Source: a virus
DNA: 53,727 nucleotides
Virus record (IMG/VR): IMGVR_UViG_3300046459_000313
Span: 1-53,727 of that record
Direction: 5' to 3' (one strand)
Shown here: piece after piece, positions 23,901-31,407 of the stretch
Layout: every line of letters begins with the position of its first letter
Position numbering within the stretch: the stretch's first letter is position 1
Position numbers and translations under genes: made by a program
The notes under the pieces: model-generated
Databases searched by the model: none
The model's input: only the letters and a program-made list of their open reading frames with translations
Told to the model about the DNA's origin: nothing

Positions 23901-25399
23901 GCGTCCCCTACCGCACGGGTACGGTCCGCCACGTCCTGCTGGGCCTTCGCCAGGCGGTCCTGGGCGGACTTGACCGTGTCCGAGCCCTCAACGCCGGCCC
24001 GGTTCGCGGCAGCCGTCTCGCCCTTGAGGCGCTTCGTCTCGGTGGTCTGCTCCTTGAGCCTCTGCACCGCCTGGTCGTAAGCGAGCAGCGCACGGTCCTT
24101 GTCGAGCTGGGTGGCCTTGGCGTCCGCCATCGTGGCGTTCAGCTCGGCCTGAGCCTCCTGCACTCCGAGCGTCGCGTCCCGTTGCGACAGCTGAGCGTCC
24201 GCGAGCCTGGCGTTGAGGTCCTCCAGCTCCAGCACCGCCTCGTGACGGGCGTCCGTCAGATCCTGCTGCGCCTTCCGCGCGTCCTTCTGCGACTGGGCGA
24301 GGGCCCGCTCAGCGTCCTCGATCGCACGGGCCGCCGCGGCATTTCGTTGAGCCGCCTGCACGGCAGCGTCAGCCGCCGCCTGTCGGGCGTCACGCACCGC
24401 CTTCTGCGCCTGGGCGATCTGCCGGGCCCCATTGCGCTCCGCCACTGCCAGGGCCTGCTGGGCGCCAGCCATCTGCAAAGCCTTCGAAGCGCCCTGGCTG
24501 TTGGACTGCGCGCCCTTCAGCGTCGAGGACGTGGCCGCATCCTGGGCCGCCTTCTGCGCCTGGAGGGCCCCAGCAATCCCCTGAAAGGCAGGGATCGCGA
24601 CCGCTGCCAGAGCGCCCACACCAGCGCCAGCAGCGACGCCCGCAGCAGCGATCGAGCCGATGCCGGCGGCAAGCACAGGAATCGCGGGGATGGCCGCCAG
24701 GCCGCCGATCGCGACCGTGAGCTGAAGTACTGCTGACAGCGCCCCGGATGTGTCGACGTCGATACGGGCACGCTTCCCGTCGACGGCAGCGATCGCCGCC
24801 CGGACTGCGGCCAGCTCCGCCATGGCCGACGCCGTGTCGGCTCGGACCTGCACGTTGGGGTGCTTGGCGCCGAGGCGGGTCAGCTCCGCCTCGATCAGCT
24901 TGATCTCGGCCTTCGCGGCGCCGGCCTCGATGTCGATGCCGATCCGCTTGTTCGCGAGGGTCTCCATCCGGACCCGCAGGGCCTGCAGGTCCGCGTCGGC
25001 CTCGCTGGTGTTCGCGTCGATCTGAATCTTCGGCAGCGAGCGGAACGCCGCCTCCAGCCGGGTTTTCATCGCCCGAGAGAACGCTCCACCCGTCTCGTCA
25101 CCCTGGCGGACAGCCGATGCGCGCGCCGCCGCTCCGCCCTGGGTGACACCGTTACGGAGAGCACCCCGGATCTCAGCGGTGATGCGAGCAGCGATCTGCT
25201 GGCCGATCTGCTGACCGATCCGGAGCCCGATGTCGCCAACCTGCGCCTGCATTGCCGGGCCGAACGAGCGGCCTGCCGCGCTACCGGCATCCTCGCCGGC
25301 CCGCGTTGCCGCCGGAACGAGCCCGGCACGCAGACGCTGGTAGATCCCCTGCGTGTTCGGGATGACATCGACCTCGACCGAGCCCACCTGGATCGCCAC
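20933..25399 (-). CDS. tape measure protein with NlpC/P60-like C-terminal module, 1488 aa
   Basis: The longest gene in the window, in the standard place after the tail chaperones. The order is: charged N-terminus; Ala/Gly-rich hydrophobic stretch near 225-280; long coiled coil at about 290-560; hydrophobic helices near 770-840; and W-rich internal repeats near 920-1030 (KPAWELIKVGAGLVGDKIKELW and near-copies). The C-terminal region carries AGLPYQWAGNGNPSWDCSGF (Cys near 1310) and VGHTAG, as in NlpC/P60 peptidases. It sets tail length, and the peptidase-like part may open the wall during DNA entry. Confidence 0.92.
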   Translation of the reverse strand: MAIQVGSVEVDVIPNTQGIYQRLRAGLVPAATRAGEDAGSAAGRSFGPAMQAQVGDIGLRIGQQIGQQIAARITAEIRGALRNGVTQGGAAARASAVRQGDETGGAFSRAMKTRLEAAFRSLPKIQIDANTSEADADLQALRVRMETLANKRIGIDIEAGAAKAEIKLIEAELTRLGAKHPNVQVRADTASAMAELAAVRAAIAAVDGKRARIDVDTSGALSAVLQLTVAIGGLAAIPAIPVLAAGIGSIAAAGVAAGAGVGALAAVAIPAFQGIAGALQAQKAAQDAATSSTLKGAQSNSQGASKALQMAGAQQALAVAERNGARQIAQAQKAVRDARQAAADAAVQAAQRNAAAARAIEDAERALAQSQKDARKAQQDLTDARHEAVLELEDLNARLADAQLSQRDATLGVQEAQAELNATMADAKATQLDKDRALLAYDQAVQRLKEQTTETKRLKGETAAANRAGVEGSDTVKSAQDRLAKAQQDVADRTRAVGDAQAEAARTQVETSRQITQAQERVSEATANVAVAQQSAADAVAGAQRQIASASQSAAGGVDQAALAQAKYQAELAKLTPAARGTFNAFTSLRTAFKAWSTSLQPQVMPLFTRALVGLKNALPGLTPFVLAAAKGIGILQDKVSKGFKSPWWKTFKKDLAGSVTPAIVAIGSSFGNIFKGMAGVIQAFLPHMDSISKTMQRITGRFATWGSQLKGSPQFERFLAYASKQGPVLAKAIGDISSAFYQVGKSLAPLSGPVLRVLGALARGIASIAETLPWLIQGMYLAFIATRVWTLAMLAFNLVMNANPITLIIIGIVALVAAVIYAYKHFTWFRNIVDAVWSAIKTGALFVWTSILKPVFGAIVIAVKALGTAASWLWNTILSPVFSFIGAAARILATIVLTILIAPLVIAFKALAAVGSWLWTNVFSPIFTWIGDKATWLWNERLKPAWELIKVGAGLVGDKIKELWNSYVKPVFTWIGDKVTKMWTDKIKPAWEFIKVGAGLVGGKIKELWDKYAKPVFGWIADKGKWLWDKALKPAFDNINKGVKRVGDSFKDAKDFIGKQWSKVQEIAKKPVRFIIDKIYNAGIVPTWNMIAKAFGAPKIQPMETKGWATGGVLPGYSPGKDIHKFVSPTGGGLELSGGEAIMRPEFTRAVGSGFVSTMNKIATTRGATGVKAALAPALGGNPTTQKFADGGIFGWIGKTVSGAGSAAWDSVKNTADWLKDGLEASARAGVSTVVNPLLAKFPGAAGDFGKMVRKIPDRILDSLFGYSKKADKKGAGGVGGPKIQSALRWAKTQAGLPYQWAGNGNPSWDCSGFMSAIESKIRGQKPHRRWATGAFSGKQAPPGWVLNAKSPFQIGITNAGVGHTAGTIGGVNVESRGGDGVVVGPRARGWSAPMFTSHYGFKPGSYDSGGYLQPGMNLAYNGTGKPEPVFTTSQANALVNGGGMGSLGDLSVKVFVGNEEISHIARAEVHRANGELVRVLSAGGGS

Positions 25400-25418
25400 G
25401 GAAGCCTCCTTCCGCGCG

Positions 25419-25872
25419 TCAGGCCGCGCCGCCGTTGATCAGTCTGAACAGGGTTTCCGCACCACGGTCCGAAAGGCCCTCGGCCTTCTTCGGGGCTACG
25501 CCGGGGCGCCGCATCGGCTCCGGCCGCTTCGGCTTACGCCCCTTACCGTCGGAGTTGACGGCGACGAGGATGTACTCGAGCTGGTGCAGGGAGTCGGTGA
25601 TCCCGGCAAGGAGCTGCTCGGTCATCGACCACTGGCCCTCTTCCGGCTTGCCCTTCCTTGACTGCGCCTCGTAGTCCTCGGGAGACATGGCGTTGCGGAG
25701 GGCGGTCATCGTCGCGGACTCGGGCGGCAGGTGCTGGATCAGTACTCGCAGCTGCCGCCACGTCATGCCGCCACGGTGAACGTCGAGGATGTCCCGCTGG
25801 TAGTAGCGCCAGAGGTCGGCCTCTACCGCTTCCGCGTGGCCCTCGAGGACCGAGACGGTCCACTGGACTTTC
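25419..25872 (-). CDS. tail assembly chaperone, frameshift extension (T-like part)
   Basis: This frame has no strong start of its own. Translation enters by a -1 shift at 25874-25868, reading on as KVQWTVSVLEG...ADLWRYYQRDILDVHRGGMTWRQL, a typical T-chaperone sequence, and ending at 25419. The fusion with the upstream 95 codons would be about 244 aa. It helps fold or deliver the tape measure during tail assembly. The ATG at 25766 lies inside the domain and is unlikely to be the true start. Confidence 0.8.
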
Positions 25873-26152
25873 CCACCGATTCCCCGGACGCCTCGCCGGC
25901 GGCGTTGAGCATCTCGCCGATCTGGTCGTTCGTCGGGTCGAGGTCCAGGTACAGGTCGTAGGAGTCGGGGCTGAGGACGTCCTCAAGGAAGGCGTCCATG
26001 TCCCCGGCCTTCAGCTTCCGCTGCCACGACTGCTTCCACGCGCCCGGCGGCACGATCTCCAGCACTTCGTCGCCACATATCGCCTTCACGTAGTGGCCAG
26101 CGGCTTCGATCTCCTGCGCCTCGGCAGGAGTCACATCAGTCTTCTCGGTCAT
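25823..26152 (-). CDS. tail assembly chaperone (G-like part), 109 aa
   Basis: GGAGG lies 9 nt before ATG 26152. The product has an acidic, helical core (AWKQSWQRKLKAGDMDAFLEDVLSPDSYDLYLDLDPTNDQIGEMLNAAGEASGESVGK) and a short basic tail after the shift site. Most ribosomes should stop at 25823, giving the abundant short form, as in lambda gpG versus gpGT. It lies between the major tail gene and the tape measure. Confidence 0.85.
   Translation of the reverse strand: MTEKTDVTPAEAQEIEAAGHYVKAICGDEVLEIVPPGAWKQSWQRKLKAGDMDAFLEDVLSPDSYDLYLDLDPTNDQIGEMLNAAGEASGESVGKSSGPSRSSRATRKR
25868..25874 (-). promoter_or_regulatory. -1 programmed frameshift site GGGAAAG
   Basis: In the zero frame it reads G GGA AAG, the X XXY YYZ pattern and the same heptamer used in phage lambda gpG/gpGT. 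The -1 frame downstream is open for 149 codons and encodes the expected T-part; the zero frame stops 15 codons later. Confidence 0.85.
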
Positions 26153-26196
26153 GGGCGCGGGCCTCCAGAATCACGGCGCGGGCAAGGGAAACGAAA

Positions 26197-26240
26197 GGGT
26201 GGGCGGACCGGGCCCGCGCCAGGGAAAGGCCCGCCCACCC
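26197..26240 (-). terminator. hairpin after the major tail gene, 10-bp stem
   Basis: GGGTGGGCGG and CCGCCCACCC pair perfectly over 24 nt, starting 3 nt after the major tail stop. A partial terminator or RNA-stabilising stem here would raise major tail protein relative to the chaperones. Confidence 0.5.
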
Positions 26241-26243
26241 AGC

Positions 26244-26831
26244 TCAGGACGCCGGGTCAGCCGGAGTGACCGGCAGCTTGTCGACGTGGTAGACGGTGTT
26301 GCCCGCCGCATCCGGGTACGTGGTGATCGTCCACTCGAAGCCAGACATCTCGTCCTGCTTGTACGTGACGTCGGAACGGTCGGAGATCTCGCCCTCCGGG
26401 ACGTAGAACCCGCGGGCGCTCTCGCCGTCGAGGACGATGAACCAGAACGCGCGCCGGTCAGGAACGGGCGAGGCGGTCTCGGCGAACTTGGTGATGCCGC
26501 CGACGTCCGGCATCAGGTCGGTCGCGTCGAGCCGGTAGTGCAGGCTCATCACGGAGGTGCGGGAGGTTTCCCACATCGTCGCCGAGAAGGTGCGCACGGA
26601 CTTGGTGATCTGGGTACGGAACGGGCTGGTGAGACCCCACGGGGTGAACTCCTGGGAGTCCTCATCCCATCCGTTCACGAGACCGTCGTCGCTGATGGCG
26701 CCGAGCGCGGCCCACGGGTCGGCCGGCTGGTCCAGCGGCGACGCCAGGGCGGGCGTACCGACCGGGGCCACCCAGGCCCCGCCGTTCGCACCGACCATCG
26801 TGAGATCCGCAGCGCGGGTGATGTTGACCAT
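26244..26831 (-). CDS. major tail protein, 195 aa
   Basis: ATG 26831 (MVNITRAADLTMVG) has GGAG 8 nt upstream; upstream codons are shadow. It lies immediately before the frameshifted chaperones, where the tail tube gene belongs, and is flanked by hairpins. The body is beta-rich with DDGLVNGWDEDSQEFTPWG and FRTQITKSVRTFSATMWETSRTSV, typical of siphovirus tube proteins, ending VTPADPAS. Confidence 0.82.
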   Translation of the reverse strand: MVNITRAADLTMVGANGGAWVAPVGTPALASPLDQPADPWAALGAISDDGLVNGWDEDSQEFTPWGLTSPFRTQITKSVRTFSATMWETSRTSVMSLHYRLDATDLMPDVGGITKFAETASPVPDRRAFWFIVLDGESARGFYVPEGEISDRSDVTYKQDEMSGFEWTITTYPDAAGNTVYHVDKLPVTPADPAS

Positions 26832-26899
26832 GATTGTTCTCCAGACATGGAAGAGCCCGCGCACGGGCGGGTACAGGGGTCCGGCGCGGGCCCAGCCGG

Positions 26900-27298
26900 T
26901 CAAGAGACCGGGTGACTGTGGATTTGGTAGGTCGCCCCGACACGGCGGAGCGCGGTGTTCTCGTAGGGGCGGACAGTGGGTCGGGTGACGCCTCGGACCG
27001 ATCCGAAGACCGCGGCGGACGTCGCCGACCCGCGCAGCTGCTCCAGGAGCAAGCCGTGGACTGTCGCCGCAAGGCTGATAGCCGCGGCCCGGGTGGCCGC
27101 GTAGACGTCGACGTCGACGAGCGCCCGGTCGAGCCGGAACCCGTCGTCATCGCCGCCCACCACCTCGACCTGCACGGTCGGGAGTTCCTCGAGCAGGTCG
27201 TTGTCGAGCTCGTCCCGGACAACGGCGTCGCCGCCGAGACGGGCCTGCAGCCAGCCGATGAGCTCCAGCTCGATGTCGACCGAGCCGACCGCGGCCAT
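26900..27298 (-). CDS. tail terminator-like protein, 132 aa
   Basis: The start at 27298 shares the A of the upstream stop (TGATG). The sequence (MAAVGSVDIELELIGWLQARL...LLEELPTVQVEVVGGDDDGFRLDRALVDVDVYAATRAAAISLAATVHGLLLEQLRG) has the alpha/beta layout of tail-terminator/gpU-type proteins. Its position between the HK97 gp10-like and major tail genes agrees. Confidence 0.72.
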   Translation of the reverse strand: MAAVGSVDIELELIGWLQARLGGDAVVRDELDNDLLEELPTVQVEVVGGDDDGFRLDRALVDVDVYAATRAAAISLAATVHGLLLEQLRGSATSAAVFGSVRGVTRPTVRPYENTALRRVGATYQIHSHPVS

Positions 27299-27630
27299 CA
27301 GCCCCGTCCCCCGGCCTGAGCGGCCCGCAGCAGCACGTGGTGCGCCCGGACCCTCTCTGTGCCGTACTCCACCCAACGGGCGTAGTACGCGGTGTTCCGG
27401 ACCGTCGCAGTTGCGCGATCCCGACGGCGGCCGCCTCGGGCGGTGGACGAGACCTCGAAGCTGCCCTTGTAGTGCCCCGGATGCGGATCCCAAGCCCCAG
27501 CGCCCACCGGTGCGATAGAGACGGCCACCGACTCAATGACGCTGGCTCGCCGCTCCATCTCCGCCTGAATCATGGGCGATCGGAGAAGTTCTCCGACGCC
27601 CTTCTTGGACATCTTGAACTTGGCGGGCAT
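27298..27630 (-). CDS. HK97 gp10-like head-tail component, 110 aa
   Basis: ATG 27630 is chosen because AGGTGG lies 5 nt upstream; an in-frame ATG three bases earlier is too close. The sequence (MPAKFKMSKKGVGELLRSPMIQAEMERRASVIESVAVSIAP...GHYKGSFEVSS...TAYYARWVEYGTERVRAHHVLLRAA) matches HK97 gp10-like proteins: basic N-terminus, G-Y-K-G-S-F and A-x-x-V-E-Y-G-T motifs. It joins head and tail during assembly. Confidence 0.75.
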   Translation of the reverse strand: MPAKFKMSKKGVGELLRSPMIQAEMERRASVIESVAVSIAPVGAGAWDPHPGHYKGSFEVSSTARGGRRRDRATATVRNTAYYARWVEYGTERVRAHHVLLRAAQAGGRG

Positions 27631-27658
27631 CATGACCACCTACTCATCTGGGGGCGGC

Positions 27659-27985
27659 ATGGACGTCAAGGGCGTACAGGGCAACATCAGCTTCGATGGT
27701 GAATGGATCACCATCACGAAGAAGGAAATCGGCCAGCAGGCACGGGAGTTCAAGATCCGCGCGGCCGACGTCACTGGCACCAGGCTCAAGCCCGGCACCC
27801 GCCTGTTCCACGGCTACGTGCAGTTCGTACTCCCCGGCAGCGCACCCGCCGACGAATCGAAGAGCCTGCTCACCGGGGGCCGGCCGCCGCAGTCCGACCC
27901 GCACAGCCTGTCCATCCCCCGCAGCGCCAACGACGCCGCAGAGAAGCTGATCGCCGCCGTAGAGCAGGCGCGGCCTACCCCGTAA
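27659..27985 (+). CDS. DUF4429-like protein on the opposite strand within the late operon
   Basis: 108 aa from ATG 27659 (GGGGGCGG just upstream); ATG 27632 is an alternative. The domain reads VQGNISFDGEWITITKKEIGQQA...FKIRAADVTGTRLKPGTRLFHGYVQFVLPGS, close to the DUF4429 pattern found in many actinobacterial proteins. The tail has RSANDAAEKLIAAVEQA. It is the only rightward gene in 27 kb of leftward late genes and overlaps the end of the next gene by 11 nt. TTGGAC (27605) and CATCAT (27628) could form its own promoter. A moron-type insertion, perhaps expressed in the lysogen. Confidence 0.7.
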   Translation: MDVKGVQGNISFDGEWITITKKEIGQQAREFKIRAADVTGTRLKPGTRLFHGYVQFVLPGSAPADESKSLLTGGRPPQSDPHSLSIPRSANDAAEKLIAAVEQARPTP

Positions 27986-28337
27986 CGCGGTCGGCAGCGA
28001 ACTGCACCGGTCCGCGAGTGCCCGTGAACGGGGACTGGTGCCAGTCCCCCGGCTCCCCGGTCACCTCGCACACGTGGCCACGGATCCGGAACTGGTCCGT
28101 GGTCAACACGTCCGTGTCGGGCGGGGCGTAGACGGTGAACCCGACGATGACCGTGTCCCGGGCCTGCTGCTGGTCCCCGCCCACCTGCGGTGTCTCCGCT
28201 CGAGGTGCAACAACGCACCCTAGAACCGGAGTCTCCGTGAGTGGGCCGGGGATCGGCTTACCGCGGCCGTCACGGCCTGGTGATGGGCCGCGCCGTAGCC
28301 GGACGATCGTCTCCCCGTAGGGGTACGGGGCAGGCAC
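27975..28337 (-). CDS. head closure/connector-like protein, 120 aa
   Basis: GTG 28337 overlaps the upstream TAG stop, with GGGGGTGG 5 nt before it; GTG 28346 is an alternative. The sequence has PYPYGETIVRLRRG, DTVIVGFTVYAPPDTDVLTTDQFRIRGHVCEVTGEPGDWHQSPFTG, matching the beta-barrel stopper proteins (gp16/HCP2-like) in which a WxxP-type ending is typical. Position between adaptor and gp10-like genes agrees. Confidence 0.72.
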   Translation of the reverse strand: MPAPYPYGETIVRLRRGPSPGRDGRGKPIPGPLTETPVLGCVVAPRAETPQVGGDQQQARDTVIVGFTVYAPPDTDVLTTDQFRIRGHVCEVTGEPGDWHQSPFTGTRGPVQFAADRVTG

Positions 28338-28753
28338 TACATCCACCCCCAACCCGGTTCGTACTTCAGACCCGGGCCGGTCGCGCCGTCGATCGGCCAC
28401 GTCGGCGACGGGTCAGCGGTCTCCGGTGTCGGATCGATCGTGAACGCCCCACCGCGGCCGGCCAGCGACTTGAGCGCCGCCTTGTCCGCCTTCGTGAGGT
28501 ACAAGCCGCCAGAGCCCTGAGGGCGCTGTACGGACATCGGACCGATCGTCTCGTAAGAGACCTGCTGCGGATTGACGTAGGCCCGGCCCGCCACCGACAG
28601 CACGACCGCAGTCGCCTGGTCCGGCAGAGGCTTCACCACCGACTCGGCCAGAGCAACCGCCTGCTGGATCAGAAGATCCGACCGGTCGCCGTCGATCTCC
28701 GGGAGCCCCAGGTACATGCCGAGCTGCTCGGCCGTCGGAGCTACGAACGCCAT
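28337..28753 (-). CDS. head-tail adaptor, 138 aa
   Basis: TAGGAGG precedes the ATG by 5-6 nt. The sequence begins MAFVAPTAEQLGMYLGLPEIDGDRSDLLIQQAVALAESVV and continues with VVLSVAGRAYVNPQQVSYETIGPMS, the all-helical fold plus loop typical of gp6/gp15-type connectors encoded soon after the capsid. The C-terminus is Pro/Trp-rich. Confidence 0.75.
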   Translation of the reverse strand: MAFVAPTAEQLGMYLGLPEIDGDRSDLLIQQAVALAESVVKPLPDQATAVVLSVAGRAYVNPQQVSYETIGPMSVQRPQGSGGLYLTKADKAALKSLAGRGGAFTIDPTPETADPSPTWPIDGATGPGLKYEPGWGWM

Positions 28754-28762
28754 GGTCGCCTC

Positions 28763-29797
28763 CTATCGGGCCAGGCCCTCGATCGCATCGCACCAGTCGG
28801 CCAGCTCGGCCGACGGATCCAGCTCCGCACTGCGAGCCTTCGCCCGCTTCGACGCCAGCCGGTACTCGGCCGGCGCCAGGAGCTTCCGCAACACGGCCTC
28901 GTGGCCGTCGATGTCGTTCCGGTCGACGAACACACCGGCCTCGCCGAGCGACTCGCACAGGCCCGGCGTTGGATGGGCAACGACGGGGATGCCGGAGGCG
29001 AGCGCCTCCACCCCGGCGCGACCCCAGGACTCGTAGGAGCTGGGCATGAGCAGCACCTTCGTGCGGCCGTACACCTGCTCCCGCATGTCCTGGCCGTCGA
29101 TGTGCTCGACGATCTCGACGTTCGGCAGATCCGGGAGAACCTGCTCCCCGTAGGCGCCGCGCACCGCGAGGAACTGCTGATCCGGCATCCGGTGGGCCAG
29201 GGCCTCGAGGACCCGGCCGCCCTTCTCCGGGTTGCAGTTGACCAAGGTGATCGCCTTGCCGGGCTTCGTCGCGTAGTCCTCGGCGAACACCGGCGGGCGT
29301 ACAACCAGCTCGACGCCCGGCCGCACGGATTTCGGGTACTCGGCGAAGAAGAGCTCCGCCTCCGTCTGCATCCACTGGCTGTTGTAGACGGCGAGCGCTG
29401 TGCCCCCAGCAGCCATGTCGCGGAACGTGGGCCGGTGCGTGTTGTGGCAGATCGCCACCATCGGCTTCCCGTACCCGCGGGCGAGGGCCGACGTGGAAGG
29501 CACGCACTCCAGGTGCGACACCAGAACATCGGCCTTTCGGACCGCTGTGGGGAAGTCCAGGCGGGCCTCCAAGGGCACCACCTGGATGCCCCGGTAGTCG
29601 TAGGGCTCGTTGATCCTGCCGTAGCGGGACAGCCACACCTGCACGTCGTGGCCGCGGTCAACCAGCGGCCGCAGCATGGACACGAGCATGTGCTCGGCGC
29701 CCGCGTTGTGCTGCGGCGGCATGAGATGGACGCGGGCCACGATCGACAGCGGCCTGGCTGCCCCGCCCGGCGCGGTGGCCGGGACAGCCGCCGTCAT
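28763..29797 (-). CDS. glycosyltransferase, GT-B fold (GT4-like), 344 aa
   Basis: The start overlaps the capsid stop (TGATG). Clear GT4-type features: N-terminal AGAEHMLVSMLRPLVDRGHDVQVW (about 32-55), VAICHNTHRP, NCNPEKGG near 210, and the C-terminal donor-site motif SYESWGRAGVEALASGIPVVAHPTPG with EX7E spacing. It transfers a sugar from a nucleotide donor. Coupling to the capsid gene suggests that the substrate is the capsid or another virion protein, as reported for some actinobacteriophages. It does not look like a DNA-modifying enzyme. Confidence 0.85.
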   Translation of the reverse strand: MTAAVPATAPGGAARPLSIVARVHLMPPQHNAGAEHMLVSMLRPLVDRGHDVQVWLSRYGRINEPYDYRGIQVVPLEARLDFPTAVRKADVLVSHLECVPSTSALARGYGKPMVAICHNTHRPTFRDMAAGGTALAVYNSQWMQTEAELFFAEYPKSVRPGVELVVRPPVFAEDYATKPGKAITLVNCNPEKGGRVLEALAHRMPDQQFLAVRGAYGEQVLPDLPNVEIVEHIDGQDMREQVYGRTKVLLMPSSYESWGRAGVEALASGIPVVAHPTPGLCESLGEAGVFVDRNDIDGHEAVLRKLLAPAEYRLASKRAKARSAELDPSAELADWCDAIEGLAR

Positions 29798-30753
29798 CAG
29801 GTACCGCTCGGGGTGCCGGTGAACTTGACGAACGCCTCCGCGTCACCCAGGACGAAGCCGTAGTACGCCTCCGCGAGGAGGAGGACCAGGTTCTCCTGGA
29901 ACGCCGAGTGCACGCCGCCGTCCTCGTCGATGTACGTCGCCTCGCGGGAGATCCGCACGGTGACGTCCATGCCGACGCCGTAGGCGGTCTGCGACCAGTC
30001 GCCACCGATGGCCCGCAGGCCCGAGTCGACGGTGCCGGACTGGCGGCGCAGCTTGCCCGAGACGCTCCGCGAGTAGGCGATCGGCTCGCCGACCAGCGAC
30101 CCGGCCAGCGCCGCGCCGGTGCCCGGCTGGGTGGTGTCGACGAGGATCGGACGGCCCGTGGTGTCCGTGGCGCCGAGGAGCTTCATCTTCAGGCGGTGGT
30201 CGGCGACGGTGCCGGTGTAGTCCCAGTCGTCGTCGACGACGTCGCCCATGCCCTTGACGAAGTCGCCCCAGATCCCGCCGTTCGCCTGGGTCGTGGTGCC
30301 CAGGGTGACGGCCTTGGTCGTCTGGGTCAGGTAGTCGGCGAAGGGGCCGGTGGCGCCCTTCATCGTCTTGCCGTGGATGGCTGCACGGTCGAACGCGCGG
30401 GAGAACGCGGTCGGCAGGTCCGACTGGAGCTGCGTCCAGAGGCCGGCAGCGTTCGACTGCACGACCTCCATCGCGACGGGGATGAGGACGGCGATCTTCT
30501 TGCCGGTCATCTGCTTGATGTCGACGCCACCCGTACCGAGCGGCTTGCGGCCGGCCTGCTCGACCCAGTCGGCGGTCGGCACGTCCAGCGGCACCGGAAC
30601 GGCGGTGTTGGCGCTCATGGAGAGCGGCACACGCCGCGCCAGCGACATGACCGCCGACTGCTCGACGGACTTCTCGAAGATCGGCCCCGTGAGCTGGGGC
30701 GGGAGGAACGTCGCGTTGACGTCCGAAAGCTTGATGGGATTCGTGTGAGCCAT
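29797..30753 (-). CDS. major capsid protein, HK97-fold, 318 aa
   Basis: Typical capsid sequence: N-terminal TFLPPQLTGPIFEKSVEQSAVMSLARRVPL, VPVPLDVPTADWVEQAGRKPLGTGGVD, KIAVLIPVAMEVVQSN, FSRAFDRAAIHGKTMKGATGPFADYL, and a C-terminal AYGVGMDVTVRISREATYID...QENLVLLLAEAYYGFVLGDAEAFVKF (P-domain and A-domain strands). It lies directly after the scaffold. No delta-domain protease is encoded nearby; a separate scaffold is present instead. Confidence 0.92.
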   Translation of the reverse strand: MAHTNPIKLSDVNATFLPPQLTGPIFEKSVEQSAVMSLARRVPLSMSANTAVPVPLDVPTADWVEQAGRKPLGTGGVDIKQMTGKKIAVLIPVAMEVVQSNAAGLWTQLQSDLPTAFSRAFDRAAIHGKTMKGATGPFADYLTQTTKAVTLGTTTQANGGIWGDFVKGMGDVVDDDWDYTGTVADHRLKMKLLGATDTTGRPILVDTTQPGTGAALAGSLVGEPIAYSRSVSGKLRRQSGTVDSGLRAIGGDWSQTAYGVGMDVTVRISREATYIDEDGGVHSAFQENLVLLLAEAYYGFVLGDAEAFVKFTGTPSGT

Positions 30754-30768
30754 GGAGGGCTACCTCTC

Positions 30769-31353
30769 TCAGCGGCCCTTCAGGGCCTGGTCCATGAGCC
30801 CGGCGAAGATGTCGCCAGGATCGGAAGATGTGCGATTGCCGTTGCCCGATGAGCCCTGCGTGCGGTCCGGCCGGGGCGAACGCGGACCCTCGTCCGGCTT
30901 GCCCCAGTGCGGCTTCCGCTTCAGCAGGTCGGCGAGGGCGCGCTTGATGGCGTCGGAGTCGATGGCGCCGTCGTCGTCCACGTAGGCGGCGGGGTCGAGG
31001 GCGCCCGCGGCGTCCTCCGGATCCGCAAAGTCCTTTGCGGCCAGCGCTTCGACCTTCGAAGCGACTGCGGTACGGACCGCCTTCGCGGCACGCTCCTGAG
31101 CGGCCGTGAGCGACTCGGTAAGCCGCTCGGTCTCCGACTTCTGCGCGTCCTCCAGCTCCTGCGCCCTCTTGGCGAGGGGCTCGAGCTCCTTGAGGCGCTT
31201 GCGGAGGTTCTCGTTCTCCGAGTTCTTCTTGCTGAGCGCCTTCTTGGCCCTCGCCTCGTCGAACGGTTCCTGCTGGGACTCCGTCGCCTCCGGGGCGGTC
31301 TCGGACTCCTGCGTCTGCTGCTCGACCTGCTCGGTCTCGATCTCTTCGGGCAT
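30769..31353 (-). CDS. capsid scaffolding protein, 194 aa
   Basis: A very acidic, Glu/Gln-rich N-terminus, a long coiled coil (KALSKKNSENENLRKRLKELEPLAKRAQELEDAQKSETERL, about 38-95) and a disordered Ser/Asn/Gly-rich region followed by a short C-terminal helix (IFAGLMDQALKGR) that likely contacts the capsid. This is the standard scaffold layout, directly upstream of the capsid gene. Confidence 0.85.
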   Translation of the reverse strand: MPEEIETEQVEQQTQESETAPEATESQQEPFDEARAKKALSKKNSENENLRKRLKELEPLAKRAQELEDAQKSETERLTESLTAAQERAAKAVRTAVASKVEALAAKDFADPEDAAGALDPAAYVDDDGAIDSDAIKRALADLLKRKPHWGKPDEGPRSPRPDRTQGSSGNGNRTSSDPGDIFAGLMDQALKGR

Positions 31354-31407
31354 GACTGGGTCGCCCTCCTGGGGCTGAGAAAGGCCACCTCCAGGGCGGC
31401 CATGGGA

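Noticed and set aside
28241-29863. 540-codon plus-strand frame opposite the glycosyltransferase
   Set aside because: Arg/His/Leu-rich shadow of a recognisable enzyme gene; no motif.
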